Origin: an uncultured Synechococcaceae cyanobacterium
GTDB lineage: Bacteria; Cyanobacteriota; Cyanobacteriia; PCC-6307; Cyanobiaceae
Reading direction: 5' to 3'
Length of the DNA stretch: 40,376 bases
Assembly: GCA_902537395.1 (NCBI GenBank)
Contig: CACBBE010000007.1
Coordinates: forward strand, 1-40,376
In this document: one piece after another, positions 7,533 to 16,409 of the stretch
Layout: every line of letters starts with the position of its first letter
How positions within the stretch are numbered: position 1 is the first letter of the stretch
Notes under the pieces: model-generated
Told to the model about the DNA's origin: nothing
Seen by the model: only the letters and a program-made list of their open reading frames with translations
Databases searched by the model: none
Position numbers and translations under genes: made by a program

Positions 7533-8156
7533 TTAATTCACACCTAAAGACAATTCTTTCTGAGATGCTCTGATAACTTTCAAAGAAGATTTAGTAAATA
7601 CGTATGTAAGTAAAAATCCAACTAAAATATCAGGTATTGGAGATGAATATAAACCTGTTATAAATGCAGCGATTAGGACTGAAGAGTTTGCAATAATATC
7701 ATTTCTTGAACACAACCAAACTGAAGACATATTGAGATTATCTTTTCTATGTTTTGTTAAAAGAAATAGGCAAGATAAATTCGCTACTAAGGCGATAATT
7801 CCAATACTAGACATTGTTTGATGTAAAGGTATTGACCAGTTATGTAATTTGTATAAACCTCTTACAAGAACAATAAATGCAAATCCAAGCATAATAAAAC
7901 CCTTGAGTAATGATACTCTTGCCTGAGCATGTTGGGATTTATAAATCACAAATATACTACTTCCATAAACTAAAGCGTCACCAAGCATATCGAGCGAATC
8001 TCCAGTAAGAGCAAGAGATTTTGCCCTAAATCCACTTACAAGTTCGACAACGAACATTATTAGATTTATAAAAAGAACAATCCATAAAATGTTTGAGTGC
8101 TGTTTTTGAATATTTTCTAAATCTTTGCTTTTATTTTGACAACAATTATCACTCAT
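7533..8156 (-). CDS. short cation diffusion facilitator-like transporter
   Basis: A 207-residue membrane protein related to CDF metal-ion exporters (Zn, Co, Cd type). Five to six hydrophobic segments can be seen, at roughly 22-44, 50-72, 83-101, 113-133, 152-170 and 172-190. The second carries DxxxD (Asp56, Asp60 in GDSLDMLGDALVYG), the metal-site pattern of this family. The later site reads SRNDIIANSSVL, with Asp152 and Asn156 where classical CDFs have His/Asp. The cytoplasmic C-terminal domain is absent, as in the short subfamily. The N-terminus has a Cys-Cys pair (MSDNCCQNKS). It is the only recognisable cargo of the tRNA-bounded element. The transported ion is unknown. Confidence 0.75.
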   Translation of the reverse strand: MSDNCCQNKSKDLENIQKQHSNILWIVLFINLIMFVVELVSGFRAKSLALTGDSLDMLGDALVYGSSIFVIYKSQHAQARVSLLKGFIMLGFAFIVLVRGLYKLHNWSIPLHQTMSSIGIIALVANLSCLFLLTKHRKDNLNMSSVWLCSRNDIIANSSVLIAAFITGLYSSPIPDILVGFLLTYVFTKSSLKVIRASQKELSLGVN

Positions 8157-8258
8157 TCTTTCTTGATTATAAAATTTTATTAGACAAACTATTTTATTAT
8201 AAAATTTAATTTAAGTATTAAATTTTAAAGAAATGGACATTTAACTTTTAATTAAAAG

Positions 8259-8348
8259 ATGAAATTTATTAAACAACTTTTACACTTTGAAACCGAAAGT
8301 GCCTCGAAAATTAAGACATCCGATCCTAGCACTCAAGTTTTAGTGTAA
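8259..8348 (+). CDS. 29-residue micro-ORF in the element, unproven
   Basis: ATG at 8259 to TAA at 8346-8348. The product begins MKFIKQLLHFETES and ends STQVLV. It is rather polar, unlike a random translation of A+T-rich DNA, which is why it is listed. The ribosome binding site is weak (AAAG just upstream). It lies between the transporter gene start and the right repeat. No family recognised; it may instead be the remains of a longer gene. Confidence 0.25.
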   Translation: MKFIKQLLHFETESASKIKTSDPSTQVLV

Positions 8349-8372
8349 GAAGTTTAAAAAGGAGTCTTCCAT

Positions 8373-8414
8373 ATGCCTATCATGAATGTGGTGGATATAA
8401 ACTTTAAAAAGTAA
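8373..8414 (+). CDS. 13-residue micro-ORF with a strong ribosome binding site
   Basis: AAAAAGGAG ending at 8364 stands 8 bases before an ATG at 8373, the best Shine-Dalgarno match in the element. Yet the frame, MPIMNVVDINFKK, closes after 13 codons at 8412-8414. Either it is a real leader-type peptide, or a gene start whose body was deleted when the element shrank. It follows the 29-codon ORF by 24 bases. No known family. Confidence 0.25.
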   Translation: MPIMNVVDINFKK

Positions 8415-8510
8415 TAATTTTTCGTCAAAATATTCGTCCAATTCTAAATTTCTTTCGTATTTGTCATGACAAATCGTGTCATATCAAGACTTATTTTGTA
8501 AAATCAGCGT

Positions 8511-8578
8511 CCGCCCGGGGAGTTTTAAAGTCTCGAAAAGTCATGCAAAGTCACCCTTAAAAAAGGTGACTTTTTTAT
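8511..8578 (+). repeat. direct repeat copy 2 (tRNA-Asn 3' end plus terminator; attR-like)
   Basis: This second copy of the repeat described at 7089-7152 starts with CCGCCCGGGGAGTTT (8511-8525). The 5' part of a tRNA is missing: the bases before 8511 (AAATCAGCGT) do not match the tRNA, so this is a 3' fragment and not a gene. It keeps 26 identical bases (8530-8555) and the terminator stem. It marks the right junction of the element. Confidence 0.85.
8547..8576 (+). terminator. second copy of the tRNA-Asn-type terminator
   Basis: Stem AAAGTCACC (8547-8555) with GGTGACTTT (8565-8573), nine-base loop, then six T residues counted from 8571. The stem equals the one after the tRNA while the loop differs in length and sequence (CTTAAAAAA here, TATTC there). 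The hairpin has been kept while its loop drifted. Confidence 0.75.
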
Positions 8579-8646
8579 TTCTTTGATCTTTTTTGTCAAA
8601 TAGTGGTTAGCCGAAGATATAATCAAGTATATTTGATATAATTTTA

Positions 8647-8742
8647 AGAACAGTATCTAGAACATAAGAAGTAATCAAAATTTGTCATGGTATTTATAAG
8701 TTTTAATTAAAAAAATTGTTTTTTGAGAACAGTAATTAGAAC
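8647..8742 (+). repeat. pair of 17-base direct repeats
   Basis: AGAACAGTATCTAGAAC (8647-8663) and AGAACAGTAATTAGAAC (8726-8742) differ at two central positions and lie 79 bases apart, just outside the right repeat. Each is itself partly symmetric around the variable pair. No function is evident; a protein-binding site pair or a remnant duplication would both fit. Confidence 0.4.
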
Positions 8743-8857
8743 GTTTACTAAATTCTTTACAAAATTAAAAAACAAGTTCTTTGATTTATTTTCATTTTTT
8801 AAAATTAAGAAATTTTTTCGTTTATATCATTTGAATTACTACAATATTAAAGAAATT

Positions 8858-9217
8858 TTAGTCATCCCACATATCCTTTTTCTCTTGATCTATATTATTT
8901 TTTTCAAGTAATTTTATTCTTTGCTTCTGAGAATCTATTTCTGTTTCAATTACGTTTTTATCGTCAATATATTTTGTTTGTATTTCTAAAATATTTATTT
9001 CAAATTGTTCTCCAAAAAAATCTGACATTTCTTTCCATGCTTCCATTTCCTCTTCTTTGCCAATAGTATCGTTTATTTGATGTGAAATAATTTCTAATAC
9101 ATATTGTTTAAGTTCTTGATGACTCATCGATTCAACTTTTTTTTGAATGTAAAGTTCTTTCAGAGTTTCTAGTTGTTTTTTTGATAAATCAGAGTAGATA
9201 ATAGATTTCTTTTTCAT
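8858..9217 (-). CDS. conserved-looking charged helical protein, unknown function
   Basis: A 119-residue soluble protein rich in Lys, Glu and Ile, starting at the ATG 9215-9217. The first half has a well-formed helical character (KKQLETLKELYIQKKVESMS, then HQELKQYVLEIISHQIN). The second half, EIDSQKQRIKLLEKNNIDQEK, could form a short coiled coil. A GKEEEMEAWKEMSDFFGEQF segment in the middle resembles a small family I associate with picocyanobacteria, but I cannot name it with certainty. It stands alone: no neighbour within 280 bases downstream, a 400-base gap upstream, next to the tRNA-Asn element. Confidence 0.65.
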   Translation of the reverse strand: MKKKSIIYSDLSKKQLETLKELYIQKKVESMSHQELKQYVLEIISHQINDTIGKEEEMEAWKEMSDFFGEQFEINILEIQTKYIDDKNVIETEIDSQKQRIKLLEKNNIDQEKKDMWDD

Positions 9218-9617
9218 AGATACTTAAATTTTTTTAATATAGATAATATTACGCGTTTCAACATTTTGGAGAAATTTAAAATTTTAAATTTATTTGAACC
9301 CTATTTGAAAACAGAAAATCTCCATTTAATCCAATTTTTTTAAACTTATAATGGCAATCTAAATTTGATATTCTTTAAAATCGAACCATTATTGTTTCTA
9401 ATATTCCTTTGAATATTAAGAAAAAGTTAATAGAATCGAAAGAAATTCTAAAATTTCAGCTTTGTTAAAATTTGCAATTTTTATCTATTTCATTGCTATC
9501 ATTAAGTTATTTGATAATTCTAATTGATAAAATTGTTTACAGTAATTCAGCAATGTTTATAAATTCTTGAGAGAATCATAATACTAAAACTTAACTTTAA
9601 TTTAATAGTTCATAAGT
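9218..9617. other. 400-base gap upstream of rpaA
   Basis: No open frame, tRNA or recognisable structured RNA was seen. The sequence is very A+T-rich. It must contain the promoters of the divergent 119-residue gene and of rpaA, but candidate boxes are too frequent in such sequence to choose between. Its length is unusual for this compact genome and could reflect a long rpaA leader or the worn edge of the neighbouring accessory region. Confidence 0.5.
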
Positions 9618-10400
9618 ATGAAAATTTCAATCCTTTTAATTGAAGATGATCGTGATATGCGTGATTTGGTGGCTAGACATTTAGAACATTCTGGTTTCGA
9701 TGTCCAAAAAGCTGAAGATGGAATTAAAGGACAAGCATTAGCGCTTCAATATTCACCAGATTTAATACTTTTGGATTTAATGCTACCAAGTGTTGATGGT
9801 TTAACTTTATGCCAGCGATTAAGAAGAGACGAAAGAACTTCAAATATACCAATTTTGATGATAACTGCGTTGGGCGGCCTTAAAGATAAAGTTACTGGGT
9901 TTAATTCTGGAGCAGATGATTATATTACTAAACCATTCGATTTAGAAGAATTATATGTACGCATAAAAGCTTTATTAAGAAGAACCAATAGAGCACAATT
10001 AAACTCAAGTAACCAGCAAGAAATATTAAATTATGGCCCTTTAACTCTTGTTCCGGAAAGATTTGAAGCTATATGGTTTGAATCTCCTGTAAGATTAACG
10101 CATCTTGAATTTGAACTTCTTCATTGTCTTTTGCAGAGACATGGTCAAACTGTATCGCCAGCATTAATTCTTAAAGAAGTATGGGGATATGAACCTGATG
10201 ATGATATTGAGACAATAAGAGTTCATATTAGACACTTACGCACTAAGCTTGAACCAGATCCACGCAAACCTACTTATATAAAAACTGTATATGGTGCTGG
10301 CTATTGCCTTGAATTACCGATTGGTTCTCAAGCCGAAACTGCTAGGCAGGATTTCATTCAAGCAAGAAATCCTGATTTGATAAATTCTGCTATAGATTAA
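9618..10400 (+). CDS. rpaA: two-component response regulator RpaA
   Basis: OmpR-type regulator of 260 residues. The receiver domain is residues 1-120, with acidic pocket Asp10/Asp11, phospho-acceptor Asp53 ([11 protein letters not shown]), Thr83 and Lys105 (ITKPF). The winged-helix DNA-binding domain is about 130-235 ([40 protein letters not shown]). The [12 protein letters not shown] and [17 protein letters not shown] stretches distinguish RpaA from other OmpR-type regulators. RpaA is the output regulator of the KaiBC-SasA clock in cyanobacteria and also affects phycobilisome-photosystem association in phycobilisome species. Prochlorococcus has no such antenna, so clock output is the likelier role. 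The sister regulator rpaB lies 6 kb away. Confidence 0.92.
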   Translation: MKISILLIEDDRDMRDLVARHLEHSGFDVQKAEDGIKGQALALQYSPDLILLDLMLPSVDGLTLCQRLRRDERTSNIPILMITALGGLKDKVTGFNSGADDYITKPFDLEELYVRIKALLRRTNRAQLNSSNQQEILNYGPLTLVPERFEAIWFESPVRLTHLEFELLHCLLQRHGQTVSPALILKEVWGYEPDDDIETIRVHIRHLRTKLEPDPRKPTYIKTVYGAGYCLELPIGSQAETARQDFIQARNPDLINSAID

Positions 10401-10402
10401 CT

Positions 10403-11365
10403 TCATATATCTTCCATTAAAATTTTTAAAAAAGCTATTTCCCATGCCAACCTTGGTTGAATGTTTTTTCTTAACAGATATTTTAAATTTTCAAGTTTTT
10501 TAACTAAACCGATGTTTTTCGTTTTTCTCCACCAAATTGTTTGAATTAAATTTACTAAACAAATCTGTTGAAAAATTTCTAATTTTTCAGATATTGATTT
10601 AGAGATTTCTAATATTTCCAGAATATTTTTAATTGGAGAATCCAATTTACTTATAATTTCATCTGAAAAATCATTCCAAATTTCAATATTTTTCAATAAT
10701 TGATTTGGAGATCCATTTGCTGAGTTTATTAAATCTTCAAATTTTAATTTTGTATTTATCTTTAATTTAGAAGTATCTAAATATTCTTTTAAAATTGATT
10801 TTATTTGTTTACTAGAAAAAGATCGAAATCTGACGATTTGACATCTTGAGATAATCGTATCTAAGAGAAGGTTTAATTGACACGTTAGTAAAATAAAAAT
10901 GCCGTTACTAGGTTCTTCTAAGGTTTTTAAAAGGCAATTTGAGGCTGCTTCGTTTAAGAGGTGTGCATCAATAATCAAAACAATTTTTTTTCCTGAGTTT
11001 ATTGATTTTTGACTAAGAAAAGTTTTGATATTACGTATTTGAGCAATTTTAATAATCTCAGATCCACTTTTTATTGTTTTCTCAAGATCGGAAGTTCCTG
11101 AACTTTTTGTTGCCAAAAGAGAATCGGGTTCAATAATTAAAAAATCAGGATGGTTATTGTTTGTAATTATCTCTTCAACATTTTCGCTTGGTGAAGACTG
11201 TTTGAAAATCTCTTTTATAAATTGAAGAGCAGTTTGCTTTTTGCCTAATCCTTCAGCACCATAAAATATATAACCATTAGCCAATGATTTGTTTTTAATT
11301 ATGTTTTTAAGAAAGGTATTGACTTCTTCATTCAAGAAAAAATTACTTTTTTTAACCTCAATCAT
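10403..11365 (-). CDS. holB: DNA polymerase III delta' subunit
   Basis: A 320-residue clamp-loader subunit that helps place the sliding clamp on DNA. The N-terminal AAA+ fold shows [16 protein letters not shown] (31-46), where the P-loop is degenerate (GKKQ, not GKT/S), as expected for delta', which does not hydrolyse ATP. Other marks are the SRCQIVRF sensor-type motif and [17 protein letters not shown]. The zinc-binding cysteine set of many delta' proteins is absent. The start overlaps the stop of tmk by 4 bases (ATGA). tmk-holB is a common bacterial pair. Confidence 0.9.
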   Translation of the reverse strand: MIEVKKSNFFLNEEVNTFLKNIIKNKSLANGYIFYGAEGLGKKQTALQFIKEIFKQSSPSENVEEIITNNNHPDFLIIEPDSLLATKSSGTSDLEKTIKSGSEIIKIAQIRNIKTFLSQKSINSGKKIVLIIDAHLLNEAASNCLLKTLEEPSNGIFILLTCQLNLLLDTIISRCQIVRFRSFSSKQIKSILKEYLDTSKLKINTKLKFEDLINSANGSPNQLLKNIEIWNDFSDEIISKLDSPIKNILEILEISKSISEKLEIFQQICLVNLIQTIWWRKTKNIGLVKKLENLKYLLRKNIQPRLAWEIAFLKILMEDI

Positions 11366-12000
11366 GTGTTATTGGAAAAATTGTTTAGCAAAGTCTCTTT
11401 AATTTGATTAGAAATAGTTTTAATATTTTGTGAAGCAGATATTACTTTCCAGTTTTTTTGTTTGGCAATTAGTTTGAAACCTTCATTTACTTTTTCTAAA
11501 AATCTAATGCCTTCTGATTCTATTCTGTCTGGAATTTCATTTTTTCTTCGAAATATGCTCTCTTCTGGAGAAATTTCTAAGAAGAAAGTGATATCTGGAG
11601 ATGCTCCTTGACACACAATAGATTCAATATTTTTAATTATTTCTAAATTTATATTTCTTCCATAACCTTGATAAGCTAGCGTCGAATCGGAAAATCTATC
11701 ACTTATTACCCAATCATTGTTATTTAAAGCAGGTGAAATAATTTTAGAAACGTGTTCAGCTCTATCCGCTGAATAAAGCAATAATTCTGCAAGAGATGAA
11801 GGCTTGTTATTTTCATTATTTTCAAGAATCAGTCCTCTAAGTTTTTTTCCTAAAAGACTGCCTCCAGGCTCTCTAGTTGTGATTAATTTAGACCCTTTCT
11901 TTATTAGACCACTATTAGGTAGCCATTTAGAAAGTTCATCTATTTGTGTAGTTTTACCACATCCATCAATTCCCTCAATAACGATAAATTTTCCTTTCAT
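11362..12000 (-). CDS. tmk: thymidylate kinase
   Basis: Phosphorylates dTMP to dTDP for DNA synthesis. 212 residues, typical length. The P-loop is [10 protein letters not shown] (9-18). The dTMP-binding [14 protein letters not shown] follows near residues 43-56. The DR motif is in [19 protein letters not shown], and SADRAEHV lies near 84-91. It lies between the copper ATPase gene (stop and start abut at 12000/12001) and holB (4-base overlap), so the three minus-strand genes form one run. Confidence 0.95.
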   Translation of the reverse strand: MKGKFIVIEGIDGCGKTTQIDELSKWLPNSGLIKKGSKLITTREPGGSLLGKKLRGLILENNENNKPSSLAELLLYSADRAEHVSKIISPALNNNDWVISDRFSDSTLAYQGYGRNINLEIIKNIESIVCQGASPDITFFLEISPEESIFRRKNEIPDRIESEGIRFLEKVNEGFKLIAKQKNWKVISASQNIKTISNQIKETLLNNFSNNT

Positions 12001-14295
12001 TTAATCCAAAGATAAAGCATTAATTACAACTGTAATAGAGCTAATAGCCATCAATAATGCTGCTATTGAGGGAGTAAGAAGAATACCGTATTTAGGGAAT
12101 AAAATGCCGGCGGCTAAAGGTATAGCTAGTAAGTTGTAACCAAAAGCCCATGTTAGATTTTGCTTTATTTTTCTTATAGTTTTTTTTGCAAGATTTAAGG
12201 CGTAGGGTAATCCATTTAGTTTATCTCCCATTAATACTACATCTGCATTTGCCTTGGCTATTTGAGTACCTGATCCTACAGCAATTCCTAAGTCTGAGGA
12301 TGCTAAGGCTGGGACATCATTAATACCATCACCAATCATTGCCACTTTATTATTTTTTTTGAAATTTTCTATAGTCTTTAGCTTCATTTCAGGAAGAAGA
12401 TCCCACTTCACTTCTGTTTCTTTACAACCAATTTTTTTTGCTAAAGCTAAAACTGTTTGTTTCCTGTCGCCACTTAAAATGTTAATTTTAAATTTCTTTT
12501 CTCTCAAATTTTGAACTGTTTTCATTGAATCATCTCTTAGTAAATCTCCTAGCAAAATAAAGCCTAATAACTTATCTTTGATACTTACACCAATGATAGT
12601 ATTTGTTTTTGTCTCTTCATTTTCAATGACTTTTTTTGCATCACTATCAATAATTATTCCTTTGCTTATTAGCCATTCAATATTTCCAATATTAATAAGT
12701 CCATCAATTGATTCAAGTTCTCCAGAAATACCTCGTCCTGAATGAGTAAAAATTTTTTTTATTGGAAATAATCTTAAATTTTGCTTTTTTGCCTCTTGAA
12801 TTAAGGCATCTGCGATTGGATGTCTGCTTTCCTTTTCTAAACTGGCAGCTATTTTTAATAAAAATGAATGATCATTATTATTTTTGTAATCAACAATGAA
12901 AGGCTTACCTTTTGTTAAAGTACCTGTCTTGTCAAAAATAATCTGATTAATTTTTGAAGCAATCTCTATTTTATCCCCGCCTTTAAATAAAACCCCTTTT
13001 TTTGCAGCTTTACCTGATGCGACAGTGATTACAGTTGGGGTGGCTAAACCTAATGCGCAAGGACAAGCTATCACTAAAACCGCAATTGACAATTGAATTG
13101 CTAAACTCAGGAAATTCTCAGCATTACTACCAAGTGAACTATGAAGTGTATGGCTTGAGTGAGTGATTAATTCATGTTTTTGACTTAATAAATCAGGCCA
13201 TATGTTTCTTGCCCCCTTCCACCAAAAGAAAAAGGTCAAAGTAGCAAAAATAAGTACAAAGTAAGTAAATTTACCTGCAATTTCATCAGCAATACTTTGA
13301 ATGCGAGGTTTTCTAGCGTTTACCGACTCAATAAGATTTACTAGTTTTGCAAGAGAAGAGTCTCCTCCGACCTTTCGTACTTTAAGTCTAAGAGTTGAAT
13401 TAAGATTTAAAGACCCACTAGATAGATTTTCGCCTTCTTTTACTTCTATAGGTTTGGATTCTCCAGTAATATGTGAAACATCAACATATGAATTACCTCG
13501 GGTAACAATGCAGTCAGCAGGCACTCTGTCACCTGCTAAAACTTGAATCTCTTGATCAGGTCTTAAAGTGTTCACACGTATTGACTTTATTTGATTGTCT
13601 TTTGTGTAGATATTTGCCATTTCAGGCTGAAGATCTAATAATTCTCCAATGGATGAACCAGTTTGATATCTTGCTCTTTCTTCTAAGTAACGACCAATTA
13701 GTATGAAGCCTAACAGCATAACTGGCTCATTAAAAAAACAAGGAAAACCAGTGGCAGGAAATATTAAGGATAGAAGACTTGTTGTATATGCGCTAATTAC
13801 TCCAAGAGCTACTAAAGAATCCATATCGGGATGGTTCTTAATAAATGATTTAAACCCATTAATAATTATTCCTCTGCCAGGAAATAATAGAGCTAACGTT
13901 GCTAATGAGGCGTGAAAAAATATATTACCTAATATTGGAAAATTTATATATCTTCCTTCTGCCAAGTGACCTAATCCTGAAAATAATAAAAGTAATAGGG
14001 CAAAAGTTAGTTTTTTCCATTGATTATTCCATTTCTTTTTTTTTTCTAATTCTGCTTTATTTATTTTTTTTGAAAAATCATTTATGTAAATCTTTGATGG
14101 GAAACCATTCTCTTTTAGATTTTCGAGAACTGATTCTATTTTTATATTTTTCTGGGTAATTTCAAAATAAGCACTTTCAGTAAGCAAGTTAACAGAAACA
14201 TTTTCAATACCATCAGAATTATTCAATATTTTTTCAACAGTACTAACACAACCTCCGCACTTCATTCCTGTGACGCTTAGTTGAATGCTCTCCAT
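12001..14295 (-). CDS. copper-type P1B ATPase
   Basis: Heavy-metal pump of 764 residues from the ATG at 14295; a GTG at 14304 would add three residues. The N-terminal metal-binding domain has GMKCGGC (Cys13, Cys16). The membrane metal site is the CPC motif (411-413, VIACPCALGLATP), which points to Cu(I). TGES (277-280), DKTGTLTKG with phospho-Asp455, the SRHPIADA histidine-proline motif and GDGINDVPALA complete the ATPase. The loop before the CPC helix has an unusual His/Ser-rich stretch (ELITHSSHTLHSSLG). In cyanobacteria such pumps (CtaA, PacS) feed copper to plastocyanin and cytochrome oxidase; which of the two this is cannot be told. It heads the ATPase-tmk-holB run. Confidence 0.9.
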   Translation of the reverse strand: MESIQLSVTGMKCGGCVSTVEKILNNSDGIENVSVNLLTESAYFEITQKNIKIESVLENLKENGFPSKIYINDFSKKINKAELEKKKKWNNQWKKLTFALLLLLFSGLGHLAEGRYINFPILGNIFFHASLATLALLFPGRGIIINGFKSFIKNHPDMDSLVALGVISAYTTSLLSLIFPATGFPCFFNEPVMLLGFILIGRYLEERARYQTGSSIGELLDLQPEMANIYTKDNQIKSIRVNTLRPDQEIQVLAGDRVPADCIVTRGNSYVDVSHITGESKPIEVKEGENLSSGSLNLNSTLRLKVRKVGGDSSLAKLVNLIESVNARKPRIQSIADEIAGKFTYFVLIFATLTFFFWWKGARNIWPDLLSQKHELITHSSHTLHSSLGSNAENFLSLAIQLSIAVLVIACPCALGLATPTVITVASGKAAKKGVLFKGGDKIEIASKINQIIFDKTGTLTKGKPFIVDYKNNNDHSFLLKIAASLEKESRHPIADALIQEAKKQNLRLFPIKKIFTHSGRGISGELESIDGLINIGNIEWLISKGIIIDSDAKKVIENEETKTNTIIGVSIKDKLLGFILLGDLLRDDSMKTVQNLREKKFKINILSGDRKQTVLALAKKIGCKETEVKWDLLPEMKLKTIENFKKNNKVAMIGDGINDVPALASSDLGIAVGSGTQIAKANADVVLMGDKLNGLPYALNLAKKTIRKIKQNLTWAFGYNLLAIPLAAGILFPKYGILLTPSIAALLMAISSITVVINALSLD

Positions 14296-14415
14296 ATTTT
14301 TCACGATTGAAGCAAATTAATGCTTGAATTGATACTTTATTATAATAATAAATGTAATAGACTTTTAAATAGTTATTTTTTAAATTACTATATTAATTTT
14401 ATTAGATTTTGAGCA

Positions 14416-14937
14416 GTGCCTAATAATCAAAACAGAGACAATTTTATTGATAAAGCTTTTACTGTAATTGCTGAATCTATTGTAAAAATAATGCCTATCG
14501 CTGAGAAAGAAAAAAAGGCATATATTTATTATAGAGATGGCTTAGCTGCGCAAAATAATGGGGATTATTCTGAAGCATTAGAGTATTACAAAGAGAGCTT
14601 ACTGCTTGAAGAAAATAAAATTGATAGGGGTGAGACTTTAAAAAATATGGCAATAATATATATGAGTAACGGTGAAGAGGATTTGTCTATTGAAACTTAT
14701 GAAAAAGCATTAGTAGAAAATCCCAAACAGCCATCATGCTTGAAAAATATAGGTTTAATTTATGAAAAAAGGGGAAGATATGCTGAGCAAAATGGTGATT
14801 TAGATCAGAGAGATATTTGGTTTGATAAAGCTGCTGAAGTTTGGTCTAAAGCAGTGAGACTATATCCAGGTGGGTATTTAGATATTGAGAATTGGTTGAA
14901 AAACTCAGGCAGAAGCTCAATTGATATGTACCTTTAA
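14416..14937 (+). CDS. ycf3: photosystem I assembly protein Ycf3
   Basis: A 173-residue TPR protein needed for assembling photosystem I in cyanobacteria and chloroplasts. Three TPR units are visible (about 35-68, 72-105 and 118-152), including [20 protein letters not shown] and [20 protein letters not shown]. The C-terminus [19 protein letters not shown] is characteristic. The start is GTG at 14416, giving [19 protein letters not shown], the conserved N-terminus. It converges on radA with 3 bases between the stops. Confidence 0.96.
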   Translation: MPNNQNRDNFIDKAFTVIAESIVKIMPIAEKEKKAYIYYRDGLAAQNNGDYSEALEYYKESLLLEENKIDRGETLKNMAIIYMSNGEEDLSIETYEKALVENPKQPSCLKNIGLIYEKRGRYAEQNGDLDQRDIWFDKAAEVWSKAVRLYPGGYLDIENWLKNSGRSSIDMYL

Positions 14938-14940
14938 TTT

Positions 14941-16302
14941 TTAGTTTGATAAAGAATAATCAACTGCTTCTTTAATATTAGATATCTCTTTGATATTTAT
15001 TAAATTTTGAAAATTATTATTTAGTTCCTCCTCTATTTTTGGCACTACGATATTTTTGATCCCTAGTCTTACGGCTTCTTCTATCTTTGTTCGAAGGTTA
15101 TTCGACTTCCTAACCTGACCGCTCAAACCTAATTCCCCAATAAATGAGCTATTGGCCAAAGGAGGAATATTTTTTAAACTTGATAAAATTGATATTGCTA
15201 CACCTAAGTCAGATGATGGATCATGAATCTCAAAACCCCCACCAGTAGCTACATAACAATCAAATTCAGATAATTTGATCCCTACGTGTTTTTCAACAAC
15301 AGCAAGAATTTGATGCAATCTATTTATGCTTATTCCAGTTGTAGTACGTCTTGGATTACTGTAGAAAGTTTTATTTACCAGTGCTTGTATATCAACGGCT
15401 AAAGGTCGAGTGCCTTCATTTGTAATGGTAGTTGTTACACCTGAAATATTTTCTTTATTTGTAAATATTGAACTTGGGTTTTTTAACTCTCGTAAACCCT
15501 CTTCAAGCATTTCAAAAATTCCAATTTCAAAGGTCGATCCAAATCGATTTTTTATACTTCTTAGTAATCTATGTGAGGAAATATTATCTCCTTCAAAGTT
15601 TATTACTGTATCAACTAAATGCTCTAGAGTTTTGGGACCAGCTAAAGCACCATCTTTGGTTACATGACCAATTATTAGGAGCGCAATATTATTTTCTTTG
15701 GCGAGATTTTGCAATTCAGATGAACATGCTTTAACTTGAGAAACCGATCCTGGAGAACTTTCCATCTCATTATTATAGATGGCTTGAATACTATCAATAA
15801 TTGCGAAACTTGGATTTACACGTTTGATCTCTTCAATAATTAGTGATAAATTGGTTTCCGCAAAAATTTGTAAATCAATACTTTTTTGATTTAATCTTTC
15901 CCATCTAATTTTTACTTGTTCTAAAGATTCTTCTGCAGTTATATATAAAACTTTCTGATTAAGAGATATTTTTCCTGCTGATTGAAGAACTATTGTGCTT
16001 TTACCTATACCTGGTTCTCCACCTAGTAAAACAAAAGATCCAGGTACTATTCCACCTCCAAGCACTCGATCAAATTCCATAAAACCACTTGTAAATCTTG
16101 ATATTTTTTTTGATGAAATCTCATTAAATGTTATAGATTTTTTACTATTTTTTATATTTTTTATTTCTTGATATTTAGATCTCTTACTTTTTATTTCTTC
16201 AACAATAGAATTCCATGAGTTGCAATTCAGGCATCTACCAAAGTATTGAGAAGTTTCAGATCCGCAATTCTGACAAATAAAAGTAGATAATTTGCTAGAC
16301 AT
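14941..16302 (-). CDS. radA: DNA repair protein RadA/Sms
   Basis: A 453-residue RecA-like branch-migration ATPase for recombinational repair. The N-terminal zinc finger has Cys10, Cys13, Cys24 and Cys27 (CQNC, CLNC). Walker A is GGEPGIGKST (94-103). The RadA-specific KNRFG motif is present (SIKNRFGSTFE). The C-terminal third is the Lon-protease-like domain (YVATGGGFEIHDPSSDLGVA, ANSSFIGELGLSGQVRK). Full length, nothing missing. It is divergent from rpaB with about 107 bases between starts. Confidence 0.96.
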   Translation of the reverse strand: MSSKLSTFICQNCGSETSQYFGRCLNCNSWNSIVEEIKSKRSKYQEIKNIKNSKKSITFNEISSKKISRFTSGFMEFDRVLGGGIVPGSFVLLGGEPGIGKSTIVLQSAGKISLNQKVLYITAEESLEQVKIRWERLNQKSIDLQIFAETNLSLIIEEIKRVNPSFAIIDSIQAIYNNEMESSPGSVSQVKACSSELQNLAKENNIALLIIGHVTKDGALAGPKTLEHLVDTVINFEGDNISSHRLLRSIKNRFGSTFEIGIFEMLEEGLRELKNPSSIFTNKENISGVTTTITNEGTRPLAVDIQALVNKTFYSNPRRTTTGISINRLHQILAVVEKHVGIKLSEFDCYVATGGGFEIHDPSSDLGVAISILSSLKNIPPLANSSFIGELGLSGQVRKSNNLRTKIEEAVRLGIKNIVVPKIEEELNNNFQNLINIKEISNIKEAVDYSLSN

Positions 16303-16409
16303 TTAGTCTCTGAATGAAATAATGGAACTAGAATGTTTGGGATATTGCCCCTCTACAAGTTAGATTAGGTTAATAATAAATTCTCTTGCTGATTAGCTAA
16401 TAGAAACAA

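Larger units (their letters stand above)
8157..8510. other. right part of the element, 354 bases without a confident gene
   Basis: Besides the two micro-ORFs at 8259-8348 and 8373-8414, this stretch holds an ATTCGTCCA copy (8432-8440) and the palindromic TTGTCATGACAA (8461-8472) shortly before the right repeat. The promoter of the minus-strand transporter gene must lie just above 8156. The A+T-rich sequence there offers no single clear candidate. Confidence 0.5.

Noticed and set aside
8511-8525. Second tRNA-Asn gene
   Set aside because: Only the last bases of the acceptor strand are present; the preceding sequence shows no T, anticodon or D arm.
8723-8911. 62-codon TTG-initiated frame on the plus strand, Phe/Lys/Ile-rich
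   Set aside because: Composition is that of translated A+T-rich DNA. It has no ribosome binding site, contains one of the 17-base repeats, and overlaps the better-supported 119-residue gene on the other strand.
15410-15734. Plus-strand frames inside radA
   Set aside because: Both lie wholly within the well-conserved radA coding region and resemble no protein family.
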